Origin: an uncultured Bacilli bacterium
Lineage (GTDB): Bacteria; Bacillota_I; Bacilli_A; RF39; UBA660
DNA length: 64,000 nucleotides
Direction of reading: 5' to 3'
Assembly: GCA_934086185.1 (NCBI GenBank)
Contig: CAKOHW010000005.1
Coordinates: 1-64,000, forward strand
Part shown: piece after piece, positions 26,614 to 36,748 of the stretch
Layout of the letters: each line of letters begins with the position of its first letter
Numbering within the stretch: the first letter of the stretch is position 1
The notes under the pieces: generated by a model
What the model saw: the letters and a program-made list of their open reading frames with translations, nothing else
What the model was told of the DNA's origin: nothing
Databases searched by the model: none
Program-made: the position numbers and the translations under genes

Positions 26614-28017
26614 ATGAAAAGAAAAAACATAATAATACTTATCTTAATAGGAATAATTTTTTTTAGTGGTATTTATTGTTTTAAAAATAAAAAAGTATAT
26701 TTTTCATTAATTGGAGATAATGATATAAAAATTGATGTTAATGAAAAATATAAAGATGATGGGTATTATGCTAAATATTGTAGTAAATATTTTAAATTAT
26801 TTTGTAAAGATATAAGTAAAGATGTTAAAGTTACTAAAAATGTTAAAAGTAATAAAAGTTATAGTATAGTTTATAATTTAAAATATAATAACGAAAATAA
26901 AGTTTTAACTAGAAATGTTTATGTTGATGATTTGGAAAGTCCAGAAATAACTCTTGTAGATTCTGGAAGTAAAATTTGTCCTAATAAAGCATATATCGAA
27001 GAAGGATATAGCGCTTTTGATAATGTTGATGGTGATATAACTAATAATGTTTTAGTTGAAAGAATAGATAATAAAATATATTATACGGTAAGTGATTCAT
27101 CTGGAAATAAGAAAACTGTTTTTAGAGATATTAATTATAAGGATGATGAAGCTCCTAAGATTAATTTGAATGGAGATAAAACATACATATATAAAGGAAC
27201 TAAGTATGAAGATACTAGTTATAGTGCATATGATAATTGTGATGGTGATATAACTAATAATGTTATAGTAAGTAATGTTGACACATCTAAAACTGGGGAA
27301 TATAATATAGATTATTCAGTTACAGATTCATCTGGAAATAAAACAATAGTTACTAAAAAAGTTATTGTGTATGATGATTTGAGTGAGATACCTAAAAATG
27401 GTAAAGTTGTTTATTTAACATTTGATGATGGTCCTTGTTCTTATACTTCAGATATATTAAAAATACTAGATAAATATAATGTTAAGGCTACGTTCTTTGT
27501 TACAAATCAATTTTCTAGTTATCAATATGTTATAGGTGAAGAATTTAAAAAGGGACATGCTATTGCGGTTCATACTTATAGTCATGTTTATAAAAAAGTA
27601 TATAATTCAGTAGATGATTATGTAAATGATTTTGATAATATGAATAATATAATATATGAGCAAACAGGTACTAAAACTAAAATGTTTAGATTTCCTGGTG
27701 GAAGTAGTAATACAATAAGTAGATTTAATAAAGGTATTGTTACAAATGTTGCTAAAAAAATGACTGAATTAGGTTATTACTATTATGATTGGAATGTTGA
27801 TAGTGAAGATGTTAGTAACACAGATCCTGTAAAAATTAAAAATAACGTTTTAAAAGGAATTGAGAAACATGATGCATCGGTGGTCCTTTTACACGATATA
27901 AAAAAAGCAAATATTGAAAGTGTTGATATGATTATTAAAGAAGGTTTAGAAAAAGGTTATACTTTCTTACCACTTGATATTAATTCTCCAACTGCTCATC
28001 ATAGCATAAATAATTAG
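26614..28017 (+). CDS. Membrane-anchored polysaccharide deacetylase with Ig-like repeats
   Basis: The 467-residue protein has an N-terminal membrane anchor (about 5-22), a short domain and two DUF5011/HYR-type Ig-like repeats (about 110-178 and 182-260) marked by VDGDITNNV and DSSGNK. A NodB carbohydrate esterase domain follows (about 265-460). Metal and catalytic motifs are visible: TFDDGP, the HTYSH His pair, RFPGGSS and VLLHD near the end. It should N- or O-deacetylate peptidoglycan or another wall glycan, giving lysozyme resistance. The start is the ATG behind GGGTGGTAATT. VanY-like peptidase follows after 8 bp. Confidence 0.9.
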   Translation: MKRKNIIILILIGIIFFSGIYCFKNKKVYFSLIGDNDIKIDVNEKYKDDGYYAKYCSKYFKLFCKDISKDVKVTKNVKSNKSYSIVYNLKYNNENKVLTRNVYVDDLESPEITLVDSGSKICPNKAYIEEGYSAFDNVDGDITNNVLVERIDNKIYYTVSDSSGNKKTVFRDINYKDDEAPKINLNGDKTYIYKGTKYEDTSYSAYDNCDGDITNNVIVSNVDTSKTGEYNIDYSVTDSSGNKTIVTKKVIVYDDLSEIPKNGKVVYLTFDDGPCSYTSDILKILDKYNVKATFFVTNQFSSYQYVIGEEFKKGHAIAVHTYSHVYKKVYNSVDDYVNDFDNMNNIIYEQTGTKTKMFRFPGGSSNTISRFNKGIVTNVAKKMTELGYYYYDWNVDSEDVSNTDPVKIKNNVLKGIEKHDASVVLLHDIKKANIESVDMIIKEGLEKGYTFLPLDINSPTAHHSINN

Positions 28018-28025
28018 GAGGTATT

Positions 28026-29033
28026 ATGAGATTATTAGTTGAAATTGTATTTTATGTTTTTGGAATTTTATACCCTATTACTATATTATTAAGTTCTATA
28101 AAATCTAAAAAAAGAAGTGAAAAATTAAATAAATATGTTTTAGTATGTATAATATTTATAATGTTTTATATCTTTAAAATAGGAGGATATATGTTAATAC
28201 ATAGATATGAGAATGGACATTATGATAATAAAATATTAGAAAATAAAGATAAAAATACTGAAAATGTAAAAGATGAAGATAAAGATAATGAAAATAATAA
28301 TGTAGAAAATAAAAATAATGAAATTGATAATGTAGAAAATACAGAAACTAAAGAAGAAGTTAAAACTACTAAAAAAGTTGTTAATAATACTGATGATACA
28401 ACTAAGTCTAATAATACTAATAATACAAAAATTATTAATACTGGGAATCATGAAATTACACAAGTTGATGGCGTTTATTATGTTGATGGTTATATGATTG
28501 TTAATAAGACATATGCTTTACCTAGTGACTATAAGCCAAAAAATCCTCATATGCAAATAAATAATAGTAAATATGGATCTTCTTACATTGATGAGGATGT
28601 GTATAAAAACTTTGAAATTATGAAAGCAGATGCGTTAGCACTTGGTCTAAACATCTGGATACAAAGTGGCTATAGAAGTTATTCTTTCCAAGAAGAATTA
28701 TATAATCATTATGTTAATAAAGATGGCAAAGCTATGGCTGATACTTATAGTGCAAGAGCCGGACATTCTGAACATCAAACTGGACTTGCATTTGACTTAA
28801 ACTCAATATCAGATGCGTTCCAATATACTGAAGAAGGAAAATGGGTTAACAATAATGCATATAAATATGGTTTTATTTTAAGATATCCTAAAGGTAAAGA
28901 TAATATTACTGGTTATAAATATGAAAGTTGGCATTTAAGATATGTTGGTTATGATTTAGCAGAAAAGCTTTATAATAATGGTGATTGGATTACTATGGAA
29001 GAATACTTTAATTTAACAAGCACATATGAATAA
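28026..29033 (+). CDS. D-alanyl-D-alanine carboxypeptidase, VanY/M15B family
   Basis: The 335-residue protein has two N-terminal membrane helices (about 4-23 and 38-58). A long Asn/Lys/Glu linker (about 65-145) leads to an M15B catalytic domain. The zinc peptidase motifs are SGYRS (about 218), SARAGHSEHQTGLAFDL (zinc His and Asp, about 244-260) and ESWHLRYVG (catalytic Glu and zinc His, about 300). It trims terminal D-Ala from peptidoglycan stems. The perfect GGAGG ribosome site lies 8 bp after the deacetylase stop, so both are one unit acting on the wall. Confidence 0.92.
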   Translation: MRLLVEIVFYVFGILYPITILLSSIKSKKRSEKLNKYVLVCIIFIMFYIFKIGGYMLIHRYENGHYDNKILENKDKNTENVKDEDKDNENNNVENKNNEIDNVENTETKEEVKTTKKVVNNTDDTTKSNNTNNTKIINTGNHEITQVDGVYYVDGYMIVNKTYALPSDYKPKNPHMQINNSKYGSSYIDEDVYKNFEIMKADALALGLNIWIQSGYRSYSFQEELYNHYVNKDGKAMADTYSARAGHSEHQTGLAFDLNSISDAFQYTEEGKWVNNNAYKYGFILRYPKGKDNITGYKYESWHLRYVGYDLAEKLYNNGDWITMEEYFNLTSTYE

Positions 29034-29046
29034 TATGTGTTTTTCT
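29021..29046 (+). terminator. Terminator overlapping the end of the VanY gene
   Basis: CACATAT-GAATA-ATATGTG hairpin followed by T6; contains the TAA stop codon. Confidence 0.75.
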
Positions 29047-29081
29047 TTTTTTATGTGTTAAAATTATATTGGGTGAATAAT

Positions 29082-31421
29082 ATGAAACTAGATATAGAAG
29101 ATAACTCAATTTTAATTATTCCTAATGATATTAAAGATAATGTATTAAATTATTTAAGAAATAATAAAAAATATATGAATATAAAAATTATGGATTTAAA
29201 TACATTTATTAAGGCATTAACTTTTGATTATAATGAAGAAACTATATATAATCTTATGAAAATAGAAAATATTAGTTATGATATTGCTACTTTATATTTA
29301 GATAATATACGATATATAAATGAAGATATTAAAGATAATAAAATGAAAAAGTTAATAAATATTAAAGATAGTATAGATAATAAACTAATAAAAAATAAAT
29401 TATTTAGAAAACTTATTAAAAATAAAAATATATACATATATGGATATGATTATATTAATAAATATCAGAAATATATATTAGATGGTGTTAATAACTTAGA
29501 GTTTATTAACAAAGAATATAAAGTATATGATCATGAGGTTTATAAATTTAATAATTTAGAAGATGAAGTAATATTTGTGGCAGAAGAAATATGTAATTTA
29601 CTTGATAATGGTGTTGATATTAATAATATATTTGTTTCAAATACTAATTCAGATTATGATTTTATAATAAAAAAAATATTTAATATGTATAATATTCCTA
29701 TAAATATTAAAAATACTAGTACTTTGTATCAAACTGAAATTGGTAAATATTTTATTAATAATTTGTGTAATGATATAAATAAATTATTAGATAATATTAA
29801 AGAAAAATATGATATGACTAATATTAGTAATAAGAGTATTTATAATAAACTTATAAATGTTGTTAATAAGTTTTATTTTACAGATGATTATGTAAGTGTT
29901 AAAGATATTATTATTAGTGTTATGAAAAATACAAAGTTAGATAGTGTAAATTATAAAAATGCTGTTAATAACTTGTCAATTGTTAACAATATAATTGATG
30001 ATAATAAATATGTTTTCTTAGTTGGTTTTAATTTAAATAGTATTCCTGTTACTGTGAAAGATGAAGACTATATTAGTGATAATATTAAACCTAGTTTCTT
30101 AGAGAAAAGTTATGAACTTAATGTTATAAATAAAAAATTATATTATAAAATTATTAGTAATATTAAGAATTTATATATTAGTTATAAAGAGAAGTATTTG
30201 AATGAGAGTTTTTTTCCTAGTTTATTAATAGATGAGTATAAAATGAATGTTATTGATAAAAGTATAGATTATAGTAATTATAGTGATATTTTAAATAGAA
30301 TAAAGACTACACATGAATTAGATAATTTAATTAGATATAATACACATAGTAAGAATTTAGATGTATTATATAGTAATTATAAAATAGATTATAATACTTA
30401 TGATAATAGATTTAGTGGTATTAATAAAAATAGTTTGTATGAATATTTAAATAGTAGTCTTAATTTAAGCTTTTCTAGTATGGATAATTATTATCATTGT
30501 CAATTTAAGTTTTATTTATCTAATATATTAAAATTAGATTATTTTGAAGAAAAGATACAAACATATATTGGAAATTTATTTCATTATGTACTTAGTAAAT
30601 GTTTAGATAGTGATACTGATGTTGATAAATTGTGTCAATATTACATAGAAAATAATATATATCCTAAAAGTTTTAAAAATGAATATTTTTTAAGTAGAAT
30701 TATTGATGAAATAAAATTTGTTGTTAATGTAATTAAGTATCAAAATACTTTAATGAATATGGATAGTGCAAAGTATGAAGAAAAAGTTAATGTTGATAAG
30801 TCAGATGTTATTAACATTACGTTTAAGGGTTTTATAGATAAGTTATTGTTAAAAGATAATTATGCAGTAATTATAGATTATAAAACATATAAAATAGATG
30901 TTGATTTAAATTATTTACCTTATGGTTTATCTATGCAATTACCAGTTTATTTATACTTAACTAAAAATATAGATAAAGATTATAAGATTATTGGTTTTTA
31001 TTTACAACAAGTGTTATTTAATAAATTTAGTAAAGTTAATGGTAAAACTTTAAAAGAATTAAAGAAAGATAATTTAAAATTAAAGGGATATAGCTTAGGT
31101 AATGAAAGTATTTTAAGTAATTTAGATAGTACTTTAGAGAATAGTGAATTAATACATTCTATGAAAATAACTGATAAAGGTTTTTATAGATATGCTAATA
31201 CATTGACTGAAAATCAAATAGACAATATAGTTAAGATTACCAATAATAAAATAGATGAATGTATTAAGGGTATAGAAAATGCTGATTTTACTATTAATCC
31301 TAAAAAAATTAATGGTAAAAATATAGGCTGTAATTATTGTAATTTTAAAGATATTTGTTATATGACTAATAGAGATATTCGTGAATTAGAAGATATAAAA
31401 GATTTAGATTATTTAAATTAA
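29082..31421 (+). CDS. addB: AddB-type nuclease/inactive helicase subunit (short)
   Basis: The 779-residue partner of AddA acts in double-strand-break resection. The C-terminal PD-(D/E)XK nuclease is clear: GFIDKLLL then VIIDYKTYK, with the Gln helix SMQLPVYLYL. The four iron-sulfur cysteines fit the AddB pattern: one in YYHCQFKFYL (about 485) and the trio CNYCNFKDIC near residue 755 (C-x2-C-x5-C). The N-terminal helicase-like part has no Walker A, and the protein is well short of the roughly 1,160 residues of B. subtilis AddB. The start is the ATG behind GGGTGA; the longest frame extends 15 codons upstream without support. Confidence 0.9.
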   Translation: MKLDIEDNSILIIPNDIKDNVLNYLRNNKKYMNIKIMDLNTFIKALTFDYNEETIYNLMKIENISYDIATLYLDNIRYINEDIKDNKMKKLINIKDSIDNKLIKNKLFRKLIKNKNIYIYGYDYINKYQKYILDGVNNLEFINKEYKVYDHEVYKFNNLEDEVIFVAEEICNLLDNGVDINNIFVSNTNSDYDFIIKKIFNMYNIPINIKNTSTLYQTEIGKYFINNLCNDINKLLDNIKEKYDMTNISNKSIYNKLINVVNKFYFTDDYVSVKDIIISVMKNTKLDSVNYKNAVNNLSIVNNIIDDNKYVFLVGFNLNSIPVTVKDEDYISDNIKPSFLEKSYELNVINKKLYYKIISNIKNLYISYKEKYLNESFFPSLLIDEYKMNVIDKSIDYSNYSDILNRIKTTHELDNLIRYNTHSKNLDVLYSNYKIDYNTYDNRFSGINKNSLYEYLNSSLNLSFSSMDNYYHCQFKFYLSNILKLDYFEEKIQTYIGNLFHYVLSKCLDSDTDVDKLCQYYIENNIYPKSFKNEYFLSRIIDEIKFVVNVIKYQNTLMNMDSAKYEEKVNVDKSDVINITFKGFIDKLLLKDNYAVIIDYKTYKIDVDLNYLPYGLSMQLPVYLYLTKNIDKDYKIIGFYLQQVLFNKFSKVNGKTLKELKKDNLKLKGYSLGNESILSNLDSTLENSELIHSMKITDKGFYRYANTLTENQIDNIVKITNNKIDECIKGIENADFTINPKKINGKNIGCNYCNFKDICYMTNRDIRELEDIKDLDYLN

Positions 31422-31471
31422 AAAGTGAATTATGTAATATCAAATAGATATTATAAATAATTCACTTTTTT
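31420..31471. terminator. Long bidirectional terminator between addB and the CAAX protease
   Basis: 14-bp outer arms (31420-31433 and 31457-31470) plus an inner TAATATC/GATATTA stem, flanked by A and T runs for both directions. Confidence 0.85.
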
Positions 31472-32444
31472 AAAGACTTGCTAGTATATTATTTAATGCG
31501 TGCATTCCTATGTTTATTGTTAAATTATTTGTTTTAGCGTAAACATATGATAATCCTATACCTATCATACTATATGGAATAATATATAAATATTGTAAAA
31601 TAGATTGATCATAGCCTACTACATGCCACGCTCCAAATCCAATACCGCTAATTATTATGAATAATATATCATTTTTTATTAATTTTCTTAAGCATCCTCT
31701 AAATAATAATTCTTCTGCTATTGGAGCATAAAATATTCCCAATATTATCGTTGATATTTTATGTTCATTTAATATTAATTCATTTGTAGAATCACTTTTA
31801 ACAATTATACCTACTATGATAAATAATATAGAACTTATTAATGAAAATATGATAAAATTTTTTAATATGAAAGATATATATACTTTTTTATTTTTTTTAA
31901 AATCTTTAATACTCATTTTTAATTCTGTTACAAAAAATGAGATTAGAGTTATAAATACTAATATATAAAATATGAATTCATTCATGTGTATATAATTATA
32001 TGCAATTATGATGCTTAGAAATAAATATGCATATACTTTTTTATCATAATTTAATTTATTTGGTAAAGGTTTTATTTTATCTTCTGCTTTGTTCATTTCT
32101 TTGAGTAATTTTTTATCTGCAATCCAAATTATTTTTTCTGTTAGTATTCCACCTATTATATTTGAAAAGAAAAATATAAATGTTGATAAATCTAAAAATA
32201 TATATTTACTCAGTTTTTTATAATCATCTGTAAATAATATAAATATTGCTAATGGTATTGCAATAATAGCATATATAAATATTATTTTTAGTACTAACGT
32301 ACTTAAACTATTCATAAAAAAGAGAGCTAATAATACTTTAATAGACTCTACTATTATTGTTATTAGTGATGCTGTATTTTTTAATTTTATATTTTCTTCT
32401 GTCATTTTTATTCTTTTTATGTATTCTTTTATTTCTTTTTTCAT
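31470..32444 (-). CDS. CPBP/CAAX-type intramembrane metalloprotease
   Basis: The 324-residue protein has about eight transmembrane helices. The ABI/CPBP motifs are PIAEELLFRG (EE-x3-R, about 238-247), FGAWHVVG (about 271-278) and HALNN near the C terminus. In bacteria such proteins cleave or bind membrane substrates, bacteriocin-immunity and signal-related proteins among them; the target here is unknown. The start follows AGGTGATAAC. It is encoded 8 bp downstream of the L,D-transpeptidase on the same strand. Confidence 0.9.
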   Translation of the reverse strand: MKKEIKEYIKRIKMTEENIKLKNTASLITIIVESIKVLLALFFMNSLSTLVLKIIFIYAIIAIPLAIFILFTDDYKKLSKYIFLDLSTFIFFFSNIIGGILTEKIIWIADKKLLKEMNKAEDKIKPLPNKLNYDKKVYAYLFLSIIIAYNYIHMNEFIFYILVFITLISFFVTELKMSIKDFKKNKKVYISFILKNFIIFSLISSILFIIVGIIVKSDSTNELILNEHKISTIILGIFYAPIAEELLFRGCLRKLIKNDILFIIISGIGFGAWHVVGYDQSILQYLYIIPYSMIGIGLSYVYAKTNNLTINIGMHALNNILASL

Positions 32445-32452
32445 GTTATCAC

Positions 32453-33361
32453 CTAATATACTTCTACTACTGTTCCAATAGATACATTCTCATATATTTT
32501 TGATGCAATATCTTTTGGTAGGTTTATACAACCGTGAGATCCATCATTTTCATATATTTTTCCTCCAAATTCATCTCTCCATGTCGCATCATGTAACCCT
32601 ATTCCACCATGTATAGCCATCCAATAATTTACATATGATAAATAACCTGGGCCTTTTAAATATACATTTCTTGCTTTTTCATAAACTTTAAATGTACCTT
32701 TTGGTGTATTATGATTTTTTATATTACCTGTTACTATATCTGAAGATAAGAATAATTTATTATTTTTAAAAAACCATAGTTTTTGATTGTCTATTGATAT
32801 TTTTATATAAGTAGATGTAGATTTTACACTAATTGTTCTTGTTATTGTTGATACATTATTTGATGAATCTTTTACTTGATACGTTAATGTATAATCACCT
32901 AATTCTTTAGTGTTTACTTTGCCTGTTATTTCTATTTTATCTGTTATATCTCCATCTATATTATCAGTTGCTTTAGCTCCTTCATCTATATATTCAGTAT
33001 CTTTACCTACTACTACATAATCATTTCCAACTAGTGATATTTCTGGAGCAACATTATCTTTTACTATTACATTTCTATATATTGTATTGTTATCAACTGT
33101 ATAAGATATTTTGTAATTACCTGGTTTACTGTTATTTATTTTACCTTCTATTTTTATTTTATCTGAAATATCTTTTTCATTTTTTATTGCTTTTGCACCT
33201 AATTCATTATAGGTATCATATACATTCATTGTTATGGTTTCATTACCTATTAATACTATATGAGGAGTATTATATTTTTTATATAAAAGTAACGTACATG
33301 TGAGTATTCCTAATGATATAAATAAAGATATTATAAGAATTACTTTAATATGTTTCCTCAT
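32453..33361 (-). CDS. L,D-transpeptidase (YkuD) with Ig-like repeats
   Basis: The 302-residue protein has an N-terminal membrane anchor (about 8-27) and two DUF5011-type repeats (about 35-100 and 105-178; IDGDITDKI, DSSNNV). The YkuD domain (about 185-302) has the IHGGIGLH His motif and the catalytic SHGCINLP with Cys near residue 281. It forms 3-3 crosslinks or attaches proteins to peptidoglycan outside the membrane. The start is the ATG behind AGGTGAGGAAA; a GTG three codons earlier is possible. It shares its repeat layout with the deacetylase at 26614 and the lysozyme at 41126. Confidence 0.93.
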   Translation of the reverse strand: MRKHIKVILIISLFISLGILTCTLLLYKKYNTPHIVLIGNETITMNVYDTYNELGAKAIKNEKDISDKIKIEGKINNSKPGNYKISYTVDNNTIYRNVIVKDNVAPEISLVGNDYVVVGKDTEYIDEGAKATDNIDGDITDKIEITGKVNTKELGDYTLTYQVKDSSNNVSTITRTISVKSTSTYIKISIDNQKLWFFKNNKLFLSSDIVTGNIKNHNTPKGTFKVYEKARNVYLKGPGYLSYVNYWMAIHGGIGLHDATWRDEFGGKIYENDGSHGCINLPKDIASKIYENVSIGTVVEVY

Positions 33362-33487
33362 TTTCCTCACCTATTTTAATAGTATCATATTGATACATCT
33401 TTATTATTATTTTGCCAATAATTTTACAATTCTTTTTACATTTAATTATTTAGAAAAAATTGTTATAATATTTTTAAGGTGATAGGT

Positions 33488-36400
33488 ATGCCAAAATGGA
33501 CTGAAGAACAAGAATTAGCAATTAGTGAAAGTGGTAAAAACATTATAGTTTCAGCTGGTGCTGGTAGTGGTAAAACTGCTGTATTAACTGAAAGAGTTAT
33601 TCGTAAATTAATGTCTGGTATAAGTATTAAGAATATGTTAATTTTAACATTTACAAATAATGCTGCTCATGAAATGAAAGAAAGAATACGTATTTCTATA
33701 AAAGAAGCTTGTGAATCTTATCCTAGTTTAAAAGATGAATTGAATTTTATAGATAATGCATATATTACTACTTTTGATTCTTTTGCACTTAGTATTGTTA
33801 AAAAATATCATTATTTACTTGGTATTGGTAAAGATATATCAATTGTTGATTCTAGTATTATAGATTTAAAAAAAGAAGAATTATTAGATAATATCTTTGA
33901 AAAAAATTATAAAAATAAAGATAGTAATTTTTTAAAATTAGTAGATTTATTATGTGTAAAAGATGATAATAATTTAAAACAAATGTTAATAGATATTAAT
34001 AATAAAATTGATTTAGTAATTGATAAAAATAATTTTTTTGATAATTATATTAATGAACATTATAATGATAATTTTGTAAATAATATTTTAAAAGATTATG
34101 AGAATTTGTTAAAAGAGAAAATTAGAAATATTAAAATTATGTTAAATGATTTATCTAGTGAAGTAGATGGAAAATATATAGATGAATATTATAAAGAATT
34201 AAATAATTTATTAGTATCCGATGATTACACTAGTATTAAAAATAACGTAGCAAATATTAAATTATCTCCATTAAGAAATTCTACAGAGTTAGGTAAAAAT
34301 ATTAAGAGTCTTATTACTAGTACTATTAAAGATATAAATAACATGTGTTATCATTCTAAAGATGAAATAATTAAAAATATATATGATACTAGAGATTATG
34401 TTGTTGCTATAATAGATATTTTAAAAGAATTAGATAAACAAATTCATTATTATAAATTATCAATAAATAAATATGAATTTAATGATATTAGTATGATGGC
34501 TATAGATATAGTTAAAAATAATGAAGATGTTAGATTGGAACTAAAAAATAGTTTTCATGAAATATGTGTAGATGAATATCAAGATACTAGTGATATACAA
34601 GAGGAATTTATAAATTTAATATGTAATAATAATGTTTATATGGTGGGTGATATAAAACAAAGTATATATAGATTTAGAAACGCTAATCCTATTTTGTTTA
34701 AAAATAAGTATGATAATTATTCTAATAATAATGGTGGTATGAAAATTGATCTAAATAAGAACTTTAGAAGTAGATTTGAAGTATTAGATGATATTAATAT
34801 TATATTTAATCTTATTATGGATAATTATATTGGTGGAGCTGAATACAGCGTTAGTCATAATATGATATTTGGTAACACTACTTATATTAATGAAGGTAAA
34901 ACAAAACAAAATAATAATTTAGATATATATAATTATGAATATGATAAAAATATTGGCTTTAAACAAGAAGAAATAGAAGCGTTTATTATTGCTAATGACA
35001 TAAAAAATAAAGTAAATAATAAATATCAAGTATTTGATAAAAATAAGAAAGTTCTTAAAGATATTAAGTATAGTGATTTTGTTATATTGATGGATAGAAC
35101 TACTAACTTTGATTTGTATAAAAAGATATTTGAATATTTAAATATTCCTACTACTTTATATAAAGATGATAATATAATTAATGAAACAGAACTGTATTTA
35201 ATAAAGAATATTATTAGTTTAATTATCAAAATTAAAAATAAAGAGTTTGATACTGAGTTTAAATATTTATTTATTAGTATATCTAGAAGTTATTTGTGTG
35301 ATTTAAATGATAGTGATATATTTGAAATAATAAAGAACAATAAATATAATGAAACTACAGTATATAAAAAATGTTATGAAATAAGTGTTGATGTTGATAG
35401 TATTAGCAACAAAGATGTTTTAGAACGTATAATAGATAGTTTTGATATATATAATAAGTTTATAAACGTTGGTAATATAGATAATAAAACTATGATAATT
35501 AATTTTATATATAAAACTCTTAGTGATATGGATAATATAGGTTATGGAATTAATGATATAAAGGAATATTTTGATAGTTTAATTAAGAAAAATAAACAAA
35601 TTAAAATTAATATGAATAGTAATGATAGTGATACTGTTAAAATAATGACTATACATAAATCTAAAGGTTTGGAATATCATATATGTTATTTTTCAGGATT
35701 TGATAAACCTTTTAATCTTGGAGATTTAAAAGCAAGAATAATATATGATAATAATTATGGAATTATTGTTCCTGTAAATAATGAAGGATTAGATGAAATA
35801 ATAACAAAAGAATTAGTTAAAGATAATTATATTAAAGAAGATATAAGTGAAAGAATACGTTTATTATATGTTGCTCTTACACGTGCTAAAGAAAAGATGA
35901 TTATTGTAGGTAATTTTAATAAAGAAGTTAATTGTGAGTTAGAAAGTAATGGTGTCATATTAAATAGAGATAGAATACAATATAGAAGTTTTAAAGATAT
36001 TATTTTATCTATTAAACCTAAAATAGAAAAATATTTTGTTGATATTAATTTAGAAGATATTAATTTAAGTCATGATTATAATGATGTTAAATCATATAAT
36101 TATGAAAATGTAATAAATGATAGTGATGTTGTTATTAAAACTCATAATATAAATGTGGAAAAAGAATTAGTTATTAACAAACATTTTAGTAAAGTAAGTG
36201 AAGATATTTTATCACAAGATAGTAAGAATAATATGGAATTAGGTATATATTTACATGAACTTTTTGAAAGTATAGATTTTAAGAATCCTGATTATAGTGA
36301 TTTGAATGATAATGAGATTGATTATATAAATAAGTTCTTAAGTCATGAAATTGTTAAAAATATTAATAATGCTAAAATATATAAAGAATATGAGTTTATT

Positions 36401-36616
36401 TTTGAAGAAGATAATGTTAAATATCATGGAATTATTGATTTAATGTTAGAGTATGATGATTATATTGATATTATTGATTATAAATTAAAAAATACTTCCA
36501 GTGATGAGTATGTTAAACAGTTAAATGGTTATAAAGAATATATAGAAAGAAGTTTTGATAAAAAAGTTAATTTATATTTATATAGTATTTTAGATGACAG
36601 TTTTTTTGCATTATAA
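33488..36616 (+). CDS. addA: AddA helicase-nuclease
   Basis: The 1042-residue SF1A helicase fused to a RecB-type nuclease is the motor of AddAB. Visible motifs are Walker A GAGSGKT (24-30), motif II DEYQDTS, motif III GDIKQSIYRFRNA, motif V TIHKSKGLEY and motif VI LLYVALTRAKEK. The C-terminal nuclease has GIIDLMLEY, IIDYKLKN and the Gln-containing KQLNGYKEYI. The start is the ATG behind AAGGTGATAGGT; an upstream GTG gives three extra residues. Its partner addB is on the same strand 2 kb upstream, beyond two opposite-strand genes, an unusual arrangement. Confidence 0.95.
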   Translation: MPKWTEEQELAISESGKNIIVSAGAGSGKTAVLTERVIRKLMSGISIKNMLILTFTNNAAHEMKERIRISIKEACESYPSLKDELNFIDNAYITTFDSFALSIVKKYHYLLGIGKDISIVDSSIIDLKKEELLDNIFEKNYKNKDSNFLKLVDLLCVKDDNNLKQMLIDINNKIDLVIDKNNFFDNYINEHYNDNFVNNILKDYENLLKEKIRNIKIMLNDLSSEVDGKYIDEYYKELNNLLVSDDYTSIKNNVANIKLSPLRNSTELGKNIKSLITSTIKDINNMCYHSKDEIIKNIYDTRDYVVAIIDILKELDKQIHYYKLSINKYEFNDISMMAIDIVKNNEDVRLELKNSFHEICVDEYQDTSDIQEEFINLICNNNVYMVGDIKQSIYRFRNANPILFKNKYDNYSNNNGGMKIDLNKNFRSRFEVLDDINIIFNLIMDNYIGGAEYSVSHNMIFGNTTYINEGKTKQNNNLDIYNYEYDKNIGFKQEEIEAFIIANDIKNKVNNKYQVFDKNKKVLKDIKYSDFVILMDRTTNFDLYKKIFEYLNIPTTLYKDDNIINETELYLIKNIISLIIKIKNKEFDTEFKYLFISISRSYLCDLNDSDIFEIIKNNKYNETTVYKKCYEISVDVDSISNKDVLERIIDSFDIYNKFINVGNIDNKTMIINFIYKTLSDMDNIGYGINDIKEYFDSLIKKNKQIKINMNSNDSDTVKIMTIHKSKGLEYHICYFSGFDKPFNLGDLKARIIYDNNYGIIVPVNNEGLDEIITKELVKDNYIKEDISERIRLLYVALTRAKEKMIIVGNFNKEVNCELESNGVILNRDRIQYRSFKDIILSIKPKIEKYFVDINLEDINLSHDYNDVKSYNYENVINDSDVVIKTHNINVEKELVINKHFSKVSEDILSQDSKNNMELGIYLHELFESIDFKNPDYSDLNDNEIDYINKFLSHEIVKNINNAKIYKEYEFIFEEDNVKYHGIIDLMLEYDDYIDIIDYKLKNTSSDEYVKQLNGYKEYIERSFDKKVNLYLYSILDDSFFAL

Positions 36617-36678
36617 AAGAAGTTAGTTTTGATGTAAACTTTGTTAGAGAAACATCGTTGCTGTTAACTTCTTTTTTT
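36616..36678 (+). terminator. Terminator after addA
   Basis: AAAGAAGTTA/TAACTTCTTT outer stem with an inner GATGT/ACATC stem, followed by a T tract. Confidence 0.72.
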
Positions 36679-36748
36679 CATTAAATATTTTAATAATAAA
36701 AGGAAATACAAATTTTTTCATAATAATATATATTGAAGGATGTATATT

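Noticed and set aside
28236..28463. An antisense open frame opposite the VanY linker.
   Set aside because: It is almost only Ile/Phe, the reverse complement of a low-complexity Asn/Lys linker.
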